Virus record (IMG/VR): IMGVR_UViG_3300024273_001720
Span: 1-50,952 of that record
Length of the DNA: 50,952 bases
Source: a virus
Reading direction: 5' to 3' (one strand)
This document shows, one piece after another, positions 1 to 9,678 of this stretch. The notes beneath the pieces were generated by a model. The model worked only from the letters and a program-made list of their open reading frames with translations. It made no database searches and was not told the origin of the DNA. The position numbers were made by a program, and so were the translations under genes. Numbering within the stretch: the first letter of the stretch is position 1; every line of letters starts with the position of its first letter.

Positions 1-1682
1 GTTCCATCAGATCCATCATCAGATATCAACGAATCACTAAGAGCAAATAACAGATATGAATGAGTAACTGTATTTAAAGTAATATTACTTGTGAAATCAT
101 ACGTTATAGTAATAGTAACACCATCTACTGGTTGTGTAGTTATATTAAGAGTTAACAATATAGATCCATTTGAAAGCTGACTTGAAGCTATAAAAAATCC
201 AGCCGGCGCAGTAAATGTAGGCACCGAAGTATATACATATCCAGATGGAGGATTTATAGTTGTACTAAAAGACGTAGAGCTTCCTTGTGTTGCTGTATGG
301 CTAACAATATGTATATCAGTTGCAGGATTATTTGATGTTTCATCAAAATTATAAGAAACTGTAGCTTGTGGCGTTTGATCAGTTCCGGCGTCAGACCAAT
401 ATAAATCTGCAATTCCTAAGTAAATTATTTGAGGTAATCTCTTAATGACAATGGTTGTATTTCCACCAACAATAGTATCTATATTTAAGTCTGATGTACT
501 TATGGAAGGAGTTGATATATTGTATACTCCTGTTTGAAATTCAGCAATCATATCTATATCAGATCCTCCGATTATTGCAGTCTTATTATTCGCTATAGTA
601 ACAGAACCTTGACTACTTGGATCTGTTGTAGTAGTATCGTCTTCTATTGAATATGAGAATGAATTTAAATCAGGAACTTCATGTGAAACCTCGTCAATTC
701 CGGTCAACCCGTTTGTCCATGTTTTTCCATTGCATAAATACCATCCTTCATATAAACCTATTCCAGAGCCAACTCTGATTTCAATCGGGGATGATGCCGA
801 AGAAGTGACTGTCTCTGTTCTTAAAAATAAAGCATTATCTTGAAAAATAGAAGGTAACATAGAAATTATTGTACCAATCGGTGCAGTTCCTCCAAGTTCT
901 TCAATATTCTTAAATATTATTTTTCCGGTAGCGTCCGCAGAAACTGCTATTTTATTAGTATCTGGAGATCCTGGCTGGCCTGTCGCAAATTCCGTTTCTA
1001 TTGTAAGATTTCCATGGATCGTTAAATCATTATTAAATTCTGCCGGAATATCAGAAGTTATATTTGTGGCGTTAACTGTAACCAGTGCTGTACCTGAAAC
1101 ATCGACATATCTGAATTCAGATGCCCATAGTTCTATTCTAGTATTGGGGTCAACTAGATCCCTAAACCCCATTGTCATTTTTGCTAGAGAGTCACTATAA
1201 GAAATCGTATGTAAAAAAAGATTTGTTGTTCCGCTAGTTTTAAATGCTAAATTAGAACTCCTACTGCTACTTCTATTTATTATAAATTGATATGGAGCAA
1301 TAGCAAAAGTAGAGTATGTACTAACATCAAAATATTCAGCGTCATCCTCTTTAAAACCAACACTAACAATTGGTGGATTAGGAAAACTAATAAGATTATG
1401 TTTTGGAAAAATAACACTCGAATCTGTACCTGTACCTTGGAGTGCAATCCATACGTCTCCACCTGAAGTTCCCTGAGCACCTTGAAAACCTTGAAAACCA
1501 GTCGTTCCAAAAGGACCTTGATAACCATTTACACCCTGAAATCCGGTCTGACCAACGTTACCAGTAGGTCCTTGTGGACCACCGCCATTAGATACCAACT
1601 GATCAAAATTATAATTAACTTTGTCCAATTTGATATTATCAGTATCGGTGAATTCTATATTTTTAAGGTTGATAATTGCCAT
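1..1682 (-). CDS. Collagen-like tail fibre protein, 3' end cut by window edge
   Basis: The frame is open from the ATG at 1682 to the left edge, giving 560 residues with no stop. Residues about 32-70 form a short Gly-X-Y collagen-like stretch (GPQGPTGNVGQTGFQG and onward). Near residue 270-300 comes the sequence PIGTIISM followed by GWYLCNGKTW, which resembles the phage tail-collar motif (Gly-Trp-x-Leu-Cys-Asn/Asp-Gly). The rest is Ser/Thr-rich beta-type sequence. The neighbouring gene upstream is a paralogue with the same order: N-terminal leader, collagen stretch, collar motif. It is probably a trimeric fibre or adhesin at the end of the tail gene block. Receptor binding is inferred. Confidence 0.8.
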   Translation of the reverse strand, partial: MAIINLKNIEFTDTDNIKLDKVNYNFDQLVSNGGGPQGPTGNVGQTGFQGVNGYQGPFGTTGFQGFQGAQGTSGGDVWIALQGTGTDSSVIFPKHNLISFPNPPIVSVGFKEDDAEYFDVSTYSTFAIAPYQFIINRSSSRSSNLAFKTSGTTNLFLHTISYSDSLAKMTMGFRDLVDPNTRIELWASEFRYVDVSGTALVTVNATNITSDIPAEFNNDLTIHGNLTIETEFATGQPGSPDTNKIAVSADATGKIIFKNIEELGGTAPIGTIISMLPSIFQDNALFLRTETVTSSASSPIEIRVGSGIGLYEGWYLCNGKTWTNGLTGIDEVSHEVPDLNSFSYSIEDDTTTTDPSSQGSVTIANNKTAIIGGSDIDMIAEFQTGVYNISTPSISTSDLNIDTIVGGNTTIVIKRLPQIIYLGIADLYWSDAGTDQTPQATVSYNFDETSNNPATDIHIVSHTATQGSSTSFSTTINPPSGYVYTSVPTFTAPAGFFIASSQLSNGSILLTLNITTQPVDGVTITITYDFTSNITLNTVTHSYLLFALSDSLISDDGSDG

Positions 1683-1728
1683 TCTTTTATAATATTGTTT
1701 ATATTCTATATATTCTTTTTAATATCGA
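1683..1728. other. Short AT-rich intergenic gap
   Basis: Forty-six bases between two tandem fibre genes. On the minus strand it reads GAATATATAGAATATA before an A-rich leader. This is a weak relative of the TATATAA boxes seen elsewhere. No hairpin or Shine-Dalgarno sequence is visible. Confidence 0.4.
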
Positions 1729-4074
1729 CTATGGAATAGGACAGAAATTACTGTTAGGTGTGATTGTGATAGTAGATCCGCTAACGTAAATTGGCGCATC
1801 TCCATCTGTGCATACCTGTCTTTCTGATTCCCTAGGAACACCCAATTGAGTATATGTAGATTCACCGCATTTTATGTATTTAACATAGGCAGTGGCTTGA
1901 TTAAAACCATTAGTAAGAGTATATCCTTTACATGTGTTTATCGGTTCCGGTACAGGACATGTAAATTGCCCAGAAGATATAATACCTGATGTTGCATCAA
2001 TTATACCATATTCTATTGGCGCGGAAACACTCTTTGCTCTACTATATGGAGAATACACTCCAAATCCGTTCTGCGTGTTCACTTTTGATAATGGAAAATG
2101 ACCAGTAGTTCCTTGTGAATATCCAACATGAACTAATGGAGTTGAATTAACAACCACGCCACTTGGTGCAAATGTAGATATATCACTTGAATAATATGTC
2201 TTTTGTAAAACACCGGAATCACAAACACCAGTTGTAGAAGTTCCATAATATAATCCAAAAGATCCATTATCAGCAGCTCTAACGTAATCCTGATCAATAG
2301 ATAGTCCAATAAAAGAGTTACCATTCCAATATCTTCTGGTTCCACCAACACTTCCATTTGCAAAACCAAAACCAGCAACTTCTCGATACCATCCAGGTAC
2401 ACAATTTTCGCCAGTTGATTGTTTTATTATAGTAGCGTCTGTAAATGAAACTGCATTTATATAAAAAGTATTATACGTAGTTGTCACCGCGCTATAAAAT
2501 TCAAATGGTATTGCAGGTCCATTAAATAGAAGTACGTTTTCTCCATGCGCAAAAGATCTTTGTATATCACATGTAACTTTTTGTGTAAAACCTGTTCCAT
2601 TCCAATATCTAGATACACCTTCTCTTTGATACCAACCAGGAGTAGCGGATGAATTCCCACTAGCATTATATAATTCATAACCACTTCCAGTTTCTAAGAA
2701 ATCAGACCATGTCAGGTTAGAATTCGTTATTTTAAACTGAGTGTTTATTGTACTACTACATGCATTTGTTGATGTCGTGTTGGCTTGTGTTAGTGTTATG
2801 TCATACAGAGTAGTAGGAACTATTATTGAATTATTGTTTTCCCACAACAACCTAGTGTCTTCTAGATATATTATTTGTATGTTTCTTTTAATTTCACAAG
2901 TACTTCCAACATTATCAAAAACAACTAAAACGTCAGACGTATCATCTTCCGATAGAGAAGATGTATAAGAACCTACAAGATCTGTTGATGTTGATCTTGA
3001 ATTCCATCCACCAACAACTACTATTGAATTATCTCCTCCATTCGCAGCATCTTGTGCATCTCCGTTAGAATCTATTGCATAATTAAATGAATTTAAATTA
3101 GGTACAATATATGATATAAGCGATAAATAATCCCAAGTTTCACCGTTACACAGATACCATCCTTCATAAGGAGTACCTGGTTTTCCTTTACCCCATCTAA
3201 AAGATAGAACCTCTCCTGTGTTAGACACGATTTCATCTAAATAAAAATTAGAATCATTAAAAAATTCAGCATGTTGTATAGATATTATAGAACCTATAGG
3301 AAAATTACCGAAAACAGATGATCTACTAACCCATCTGGTAGACCCGAGCGAATCAGTAGAAACCAAGACTTTATTTATACCAGCGTCTTTTGTATATCTT
3401 GTAGTTGACTTAGACAAAATGTTACGACCAATATTAAAAATTGAATTCTTATCAAAACTTATTTTTCCAGGAGAATATTGAATCGCATCTAGTATTGATA
3501 CAGTACTATTAGACTTAAAATCAAGTATAAACGCTTCACTATTTACTAAATTACCTATTCTAATAACACTGGTTCCGCCAACATATGTATACTTAAAATC
3601 TGCTCTTTTTTTAACACCAGATTCATTACATGAAATTGTAAGTTGGCTAAATTCAGAATCTCTATTATCTATTGTTAATGCAGGTCCTTTGACAGATTCA
3701 GGAAGCAGTTCACCGTACGGACTAACCCCATCTTTTTCACCAATCCTCATCGATACGGCATGCGTGGTACTAATTGCTTTTGGAAACACGTATAATTCTC
3801 TATGAACTGTGTCTTCTAAATAATTCCAAATTCTCTCTCCTGAAATTCCTTGAACTCCTTGAAAACCTCGAATACCTTGAGGACCTTGAGGACCTTGATT
3901 TCCAGCGTATCCAACGACTCCATACGCACCCTGAAATCCACGAGGACCAACCTGTCCACCATCAGAAAATTGTTTGAAATTCAAATTGATCTTATCTATC
4001 TTATCAGTAGACCACCATTTAGATGAATTCGGATCTAGATCCGTTTTAAATAATTCCTTCATTTTTGTAGACAT
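1729..4074 (-). CDS. Collagen-like tail fibre protein with collar motif
   Basis: A 781-residue paralogue of the partial gene to its left. After about 40 residues a collagen-like Gly-X-Y stretch runs to about residue 78, with prolines mainly in the X position. A collar-type segment follows (PIGSIISIQ, then GWYLCNGETW). The C-terminal half contains two copies of a Pro-Gly-Trp-Tyr ... Arg-Tyr-Trp-Asn-Gly unit (around residues 480-500 and 560-590) and a Cys-containing tail module. This suggests repeated small beta domains as in bacteroidal adhesins. The gene starts three bases after the 1839-residue gene ends. A role as host-recognition fibre is inferred from architecture and position. Confidence 0.8.
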   Translation of the reverse strand: MSTKMKELFKTDLDPNSSKWWSTDKIDKINLNFKQFSDGGQVGPRGFQGAYGVVGYAGNQGPQGPQGIRGFQGVQGISGERIWNYLEDTVHRELYVFPKAISTTHAVSMRIGEKDGVSPYGELLPESVKGPALTIDNRDSEFSQLTISCNESGVKKRADFKYTYVGGTSVIRIGNLVNSEAFILDFKSNSTVSILDAIQYSPGKISFDKNSIFNIGRNILSKSTTRYTKDAGINKVLVSTDSLGSTRWVSRSSVFGNFPIGSIISIQHAEFFNDSNFYLDEIVSNTGEVLSFRWGKGKPGTPYEGWYLCNGETWDYLSLISYIVPNLNSFNYAIDSNGDAQDAANGGDNSIVVVGGWNSRSTSTDLVGSYTSSLSEDDTSDVLVVFDNVGSTCEIKRNIQIIYLEDTRLLWENNNSIIVPTTLYDITLTQANTTSTNACSSTINTQFKITNSNLTWSDFLETGSGYELYNASGNSSATPGWYQREGVSRYWNGTGFTQKVTCDIQRSFAHGENVLLFNGPAIPFEFYSAVTTTYNTFYINAVSFTDATIIKQSTGENCVPGWYREVAGFGFANGSVGGTRRYWNGNSFIGLSIDQDYVRAADNGSFGLYYGTSTTGVCDSGVLQKTYYSSDISTFAPSGVVVNSTPLVHVGYSQGTTGHFPLSKVNTQNGFGVYSPYSRAKSVSAPIEYGIIDATSGIISSGQFTCPVPEPINTCKGYTLTNGFNQATAYVKYIKCGESTYTQLGVPRESERQVCTDGDAPIYVSGSTITITPNSNFCPIP

Positions 4075-4076
4075 CT

Positions 4077-7000
4077 TTATGCTTGTATTTTGATGTGTAT
4101 CTTAAATTTATAAGAATACCCAGATCTTTTATTATATATCAATCTAAAACTAAGTGAATCGTTTTGATACGACTTAATTGTGTAATTTGAAAGTTGCTTG
4201 TATAAATCAGATCTTAATTCAGAGATTGTTGCTACCGGAATAAATTCAGTAGATATGTTCTTAGACTCAATACCATATATTTGAATTTCATCAATTATAA
4301 ATCTACTTACTATATTTGAATTAATGTATAATTCTAAATCATCGTCAATTGACTCTTTATTACCAAATGAATTAGCAGCAGTAACATAATTACTAAATGA
4401 ATTTTTTATACCATCTCTTATAAGCTCTTGTGCAATAGATCTTGGTAAATAAAAATCAATAAACACCTCTTCTGTATTTTCATACCAATGAATAGAACTT
4501 GTATTTAGAGAATTGTTTCGTATATCATCAAGACTGTTCACAGAAGACTCTTCTTTACTATCAAAAGAAAGCAAATCATACTCATTTTTAACTTTCATTA
4601 TCGTAGAAGTCATAAAATTTATTTTCTCAACAGGGCTTAGTGTACCATACGCTGGTTCGCTCTTACCTCCGATTATAGCTTTTGAAAAATAATCCGAAGA
4701 ATACTTAGATTTGAATAAGTTAATATCCTTCCTATCAATTGCTATCTCTCCGATTGCAGGATACAGTGGAAGTTTATCAGATGTTTGAGAAAGTTTTATT
4801 ATATTTTTAGCATTTTCATCATTTACCTTATGATAGAAATAATTACTAATGTAACCATAATTATCCATTGTATTTTTATAAGAACTAAAAGCTACCCCAA
4901 GATCATTGAATTTATTATAAATTAACAATTCCCTAGCATTATTTAAAACAACTTCACTAATATTCTCTAGTCTTATTAATTTGTTTTCACTATAAATATC
5001 CGTAAATGTTATAACATCCTTAACTATCGGATTGTAATCACCGTTCATTCTTCTTAAAACTGTTAAATATCCACCATCGGTTCTATCTACTATAACTCTA
5101 CCGACTTCACCCGAAGACAGTTGATATGCTTTTGGTTTTTCAGGATCTGATACTGATGTAATTATCGAAGGTTTATAAAATTCTACACCGTCCTCTATAG
5201 ACAAAACAAAATCATTAAGTACTTCATTACCACTAGAATCAATAGTAACATAATTCACACCATTAAATTTATTAAACCTTTCAGAAAACTCGTAAGCACT
5301 AATACTTTCTAATAAATCATTAAATACATTAGAACCACCCTCGATATATTTAAATCGCGACACAGCAGGATCCTGCGATATTAACGCAAATTCATTCGGA
5401 TCAAATCTCAGACCAGGTTGTATTACACCATCGTATGTAAGATACGGATATCCTTTGATTGAAACACTCTCAGAATCAATAACATTATCAACATCGCAGT
5501 AGTACACTGATCCAAGATAATCAAACGAGATTGAAGAATATCTTCCATCAGAGTCTGGCGTTACATACTTTAAGAAATCAGGATCAGCCGCAAATTCAGA
5601 AGCCCTAAGCACCCAATTGTCGTTTTCCTCTCCAACAATAGACGCACTAAAATCTATAAAAAATGGAATATCTATATCTTTTACATTAGTAGTCCCAGTC
5701 TCTATTAAATCATCTAAAAGATAGGACGAAATTCTATCTATTTTACTGATAGAGTTAGAATAAGTCACTAGATCAATATAAACGCATATGAATTTAAACA
5801 CATCATTTTTGATGACCGTTATTGGAGCGGTATTTTCAATACCGTTATTTGTATAGTTTAACACAACTCCGAATTTATAATCAACGACTTCAGAAGTCAT
5901 TATAAAATCAGTCGGTGAATTTAGTGTTGTCTCTTTTCTCTTTTTATAAGAATATCTTAAACCTCTAAAAACAGTGCTATTATCAGATTCAATGCTTCCT
6001 CCACTATTAAAAATAGTATATAATTTTTTACGTTTATCGTTAATCCATATTAGTTCACTCGTCCCTACTGCACCACTCCATTTAAAAAAACTTTTAAAAT
6101 AATCAAAAGAAGTAGTCTTAAGTCCCTCTTTGGTAATTCCCCCGCTACTGTTAAAATCTAGAAAACCTGTTATACTTTTTATCTTTTCAACATCTGATCG
6201 GTACCCATCAGGTATACTGTTAATACAGAAATGTTCCATATTCAAGTAGTCAGGATTTCTTACTGAAGCTATTTTAATATTTGGCGATAAATTATCTGAA
6301 CCAAAGGCTTCATTTGCATTTAAAACATAATCAAGAGATCTTGCGTTCGTAGCATCAACAAGAGAAAATTTATTAATAACTGGAACTACTCTACTTTTTA
6401 ACGAAGTTTCTTTTAATTCATTTTCTCGAAGACGATCGTACTCTGAAGATACATCAATTATCTTAGCATCTTCAATATCATCAGCTTCTAAAACCGGTGT
6501 TAATCCTGTAAAGAATTCAGATGGCGTATTGTAACCTTCAAAAACTTCATATTTTAATTCTCCTAATTCGGAATTCTTGGTAGAATAAAAATCGAAATCG
6601 AAATCTTTAAAATCATACGCGCTAAATTTACCATGAATTACATCATATTCTCTGTACACTTCAAATACATTGTCTCTTGTAAAAATCGTTGGCTTGTCTA
6701 GAATTACTCGATACTGATCGCTATTAAAAGGATCTAATTCTATTTCAATAATTTTAGTAAAATTCTTAGAATTTAATTGGCTAACAAATTCTCCAACTTG
6801 AAGTAATCCGATGTCTTGTTTTTTAACAACAATAGCTTGATCGACCTCCGATCCTCCAATCATAGTAGATATGTCCCATTCATTAAATTTTGCATTTATC
6901 ATAGGTTGGATTGCGATCCCATCTCGATTGTATATTAATTTTATACATTCGCCAGAGTTAGAGGCAAATAAATTGTCTCCGACTATAATCGGTCCCATAT

Positions 7001-9596
7001 TATCTTCATCAAACGCATAATATACAGTACCATCTGAATTTAATATTATAGAATAATATGATGTCACCCCATTATATTCCGTGAAATCTCCCTCTATTAA
7101 AAGCTTATCATCCCAAACTACGTTCAATGTATACAATCTCACTCCGTTGAATCCTGAACCCGTACCGAAACTAGTATCGATAGATCCATCAGATTGGATT
7201 TTTACAATATTGTCAACAGGCGTTCCGTTGTAAGAACTAATATATCCTCCTAAATAAAACGACGTTTCACCTTCGATTCGCGCAAGGTAGTTGGCGTTAT
7301 TAGGAAAATATGGACTTACACCAGAACCTGAATTAAATGTAAAATCTCTTGTTCCATTAGGTAGCAACTTAATTATTCCATTAAGTCCATTTGTCCCGTT
7401 ATATGTATTAAAATATCCTACAACGTACATAGAATTGTCAGGATTAATTAACACGCTCGTCGTAGTATTATTAAATCCTGAACCTGTAATAAATGAAGAA
7501 TCTATCGATCCGTTAGAAAGTATTCTTGCTATTCTATACGTTGGTGTACCGTTGTAATTACTAAAAATACCTGTCACAACTATAGAACCATTCGAGTCGA
7601 TTGCAGCACCTTGTGTAAAGTTATTAAAACCAGACCCCATTACAAAAGATGTATCTATACTTCCGTCAATATTTAGCCTTACTATTCTATTCTTTGATAC
7701 TCCTTGATACGACGTGAATGTTCCTGTTGCAATTATTTTACCATCAGTTTGTTGTACAATCGAAGAACCCGAATACAGTATTTGATTAACACCTGTTCCT
7801 ACATTAAATGAAGTATCTACTGTAAGGTCTTCATTTAGTTTAATTAAACCCTTATAGGCTACAGTTGCACCGTTTTCATCATATGCCGTAAATGAACCAT
7901 AAAAATAACTATTAGTAGGATTAAAAACATAATCTAATAAATAATAACCGCTGCTAGGTAGAAATGAATAACAAAATCCTGTTGGAATAATTTGTACCGG
8001 TGTTGTAAGTCCAAGATTGTTACTTTCAGCAGAATCTATTCTTACAAAATCAGAAATATTACCAGAATAAACACCAAACCCTGTTTGTCTCTTTCCATTA
8101 CCATATGCATAATCCTCAATAACAATTGAATTACCTTGTAGATATGACTTATATTGACCTGCACCTATCTGAGAGATTGCACCATTTAAAGAACCTGCAA
8201 TTTGTGCAAGACTACCGTTCGTAGAAAATCTATTGTTGATAAATGTTCCTTTAGGTAATGAATCATCCGCAATCATAATAAAACCTCCTAGATTGTAATC
8301 TTTTATCTCTAATTCAAATTTATCAAATAAAAACAATTTATCATTATTACTAGGCGGTTGTGTTATTGTTAATTTTATAAAACCTTTAAATTCATTTGAT
8401 TTTGAAACAGCTTCAATAGTGCTACCTGTCTTTGAATATCCTTCAAAGAAGCTTGTAATTTTTCTATCAAGAGCTACTGTAATTTTATTACTTTCAATAT
8501 GAGAAGTATTAACAAGATTATTTACATGATAAAAATAACCCTCTTTATCCTTCACATAATTAAGCGATGGCAAAGATAAATCAGTAGCATTTGGTAACAT
8601 GTCAAGATCATTTAGATCCGTACCTGATAAATCATAAAAAGATTTATAACTAGCAGGATCTATTGTTATTTCTCCTACACCATTGATATAATTTGGTTTA
8701 AAAGATCCTTCATCATATGCATCTGTATATAATCCAAAGTATCTAAATATTTTATAGTTTTCAGCGTTATCATCATCAAATAAGAATTCAAGATTAATTA
8801 TATTTGAAGGAACTACTCCATTTCTTTCAAAACCAGCAGTAATAATTTCGTTATTAAATATTTCAGGATAATCGGTAGAAGTATAATATTCTTCTAAAAT
8901 TTCATTCTTTTTTACAAATCCACCCTTAACTATATCAATTCCATTAAACGAGGACTTTGCTCCTAATTCAAAATTAATAGTTAATGCAGACTTAGAAAAT
9001 TGCTTGTCATTTACGTGATTTGTAAGGTACTTACCGATGTTTGACTTTATAGATAAATCAAAGGTTTTTACAATTGTAGCATTCTTTAATAATTCTAGTA
9101 TTCTTCCGTTCTGACCTTCTGTAGTTTCAGCATGTTTTTTATCGTAGTCAACAGAAGACACTCGATAGATAACAAAATTACTTGGAATCTTTTTATCTAG
9201 CCATATTGGGGCAAATATCTTATATTGTTCATCATATAATTTCGTAGAATTGAAAGAGGCGCCGCATTGATACTGATCTTCATACTGGAATTCATAATCA
9301 GAATAAATTGCAACATCTGAATATTTCCTTAAAACCTGATATCTAGAAGATATTGGTAGTTTTTTGTAATATCTTGAAATGTCTATTGAAAATTCACCCT
9401 TCGGATCTATTGGATATTTTTGATATTCAACTTTAGATAGTTCTTTATTTGCTTTAAATGAACTCAAGAATAGATTAGAACTAGAATCAACCACAAGTTT
9501 TACGTTACTTGTTAATTTAGGATTAGTTCTTAAAAGTGCGAAAGATTTATTGTCTATTGAGTTGCTTTCAATACCAGTATTAATGATGATAGCCAT
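4077..9596 (-). CDS. Giant tail protein with delta-60 beta-propeller repeats
   Basis: The largest gene here, 1839 residues. Residues about 575-860 hold at least five repeats of the type 'NxDGSIDTSFxxGSGFN ... xNGT', the signature of delta-60 (DUF5122) beta-propeller repeats common in Bacteroidota surface proteins. The flanking parts are Asn/Ser/Asp-rich and show no family I recognise. It lies in the tail block between the 1216-residue protein and the collagen-like fibres, so it is most likely a distal tail or adhesion protein. A minus-strand box GTGATATATAATA lies about 25-35 bases before its ATG, so it may have its own promoter. Propeller assignment is confident; function is inferred. Confidence 0.75.
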   Translation of the reverse strand: MAIIINTGIESNSIDNKSFALLRTNPKLTSNVKLVVDSSSNLFLSSFKANKELSKVEYQKYPIDPKGEFSIDISRYYKKLPISSRYQVLRKYSDVAIYSDYEFQYEDQYQCGASFNSTKLYDEQYKIFAPIWLDKKIPSNFVIYRVSSVDYDKKHAETTEGQNGRILELLKNATIVKTFDLSIKSNIGKYLTNHVNDKQFSKSALTINFELGAKSSFNGIDIVKGGFVKKNEILEEYYTSTDYPEIFNNEIITAGFERNGVVPSNIINLEFLFDDDNAENYKIFRYFGLYTDAYDEGSFKPNYINGVGEITIDPASYKSFYDLSGTDLNDLDMLPNATDLSLPSLNYVKDKEGYFYHVNNLVNTSHIESNKITVALDRKITSFFEGYSKTGSTIEAVSKSNEFKGFIKLTITQPPSNNDKLFLFDKFELEIKDYNLGGFIMIADDSLPKGTFINNRFSTNGSLAQIAGSLNGAISQIGAGQYKSYLQGNSIVIEDYAYGNGKRQTGFGVYSGNISDFVRIDSAESNNLGLTTPVQIIPTGFCYSFLPSSGYYLLDYVFNPTNSYFYGSFTAYDENGATVAYKGLIKLNEDLTVDTSFNVGTGVNQILYSGSSIVQQTDGKIIATGTFTSYQGVSKNRIVRLNIDGSIDTSFVMGSGFNNFTQGAAIDSNGSIVVTGIFSNYNGTPTYRIARILSNGSIDSSFITGSGFNNTTTSVLINPDNSMYVVGYFNTYNGTNGLNGIIKLLPNGTRDFTFNSGSGVSPYFPNNANYLARIEGETSFYLGGYISSYNGTPVDNIVKIQSDGSIDTSFGTGSGFNGVRLYTLNVVWDDKLLIEGDFTEYNGVTSYYSIILNSDGTVYYAFDEDNMGPIIVGDNLFASNSGECIKLIYNRDGIAIQPMINAKFNEWDISTMIGGSEVDQAIVVKKQDIGLLQVGEFVSQLNSKNFTKIIEIELDPFNSDQYRVILDKPTIFTRDNVFEVYREYDVIHGKFSAYDFKDFDFDFYSTKNSELGELKYEVFEGYNTPSEFFTGLTPVLEADDIEDAKIIDVSSEYDRLRENELKETSLKSRVVPVINKFSLVDATNARSLDYVLNANEAFGSDNLSPNIKIASVRNPDYLNMEHFCINSIPDGYRSDVEKIKSITGFLDFNSSGGITKEGLKTTSFDYFKSFFKWSGAVGTSELIWINDKRKKLYTIFNSGGSIESDNSTVFRGLRYSYKKRKETTLNSPTDFIMTSEVVDYKFGVVLNYTNNGIENTAPITVIKNDVFKFICVYIDLVTYSNSISKIDRISSYLLDDLIETGTTNVKDIDIPFFIDFSASIVGEENDNWVLRASEFAADPDFLKYVTPDSDGRYSSISFDYLGSVYYCDVDNVIDSESVSIKGYPYLTYDGVIQPGLRFDPNEFALISQDPAVSRFKYIEGGSNVFNDLLESISAYEFSERFNKFNGVNYVTIDSSGNEVLNDFVLSIEDGVEFYKPSIITSVSDPEKPKAYQLSSGEVGRVIVDRTDGGYLTVLRRMNGDYNPIVKDVITFTDIYSENKLIRLENISEVVLNNARELLIYNKFNDLGVAFSSYKNTMDNYGYISNYFYHKVNDENAKNIIKLSQTSDKLPLYPAIGEIAIDRKDINLFKSKYSSDYFSKAIIGGKSEPAYGTLSPVEKINFMTSTIMKVKNEYDLLSFDSKEESSVNSLDDIRNNSLNTSSIHWYENTEEVFIDFYLPRSIAQELIRDGIKNSFSNYVTAANSFGNKESIDDDLELYINSNIVSRFIIDEIQIYGIESKNISTEFIPVATISELRSDLYKQLSNYTIKSYQNDSLSFRLIYNKRSGYSYKFKIHIKIQA

Positions 9597-9618
9597 GTAA
9601 TATAACTCTTTTTATTTG

Positions 9619-9632
9619 TATTATATATCACG
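9619..9632 (-). promoter_or_regulatory. Candidate TATATAAT promoter box before the 1839-residue gene
   Basis: On the minus strand this reads CGTGATATATAATA, ending about 23 bases before the ATG at 9596. Thirteen of these bases (GTGATATATAATA) recur exactly at 50705-50718, upstream of another minus-strand gene. It sits in the 82-base gap after the 1216-residue gene. Promoter activity is inferred from recurrence and position only. Confidence 0.45.
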
Positions 9633-9678
9633 ATTTTGTGAGACTAAATAAGAAGAGTTACATGGTTAATTTGATATA

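Noticed and set aside
1280-1739. Short open frames on both strands over the left fibre gene
   Set aside because: They are low-complexity shadows (Leu/Val-rich or Thr/Ser-rich) of the partial fibre gene read in other frames, with no leader or coupling.
1729-4074. Classical prolyl-4-hydroxylation of the collagen stretch
   Set aside because: Prolines are mainly in the X position (Gly-Pro-Gln), whereas the standard enzyme acts on Y-position proline; only a non-standard target remains possible.
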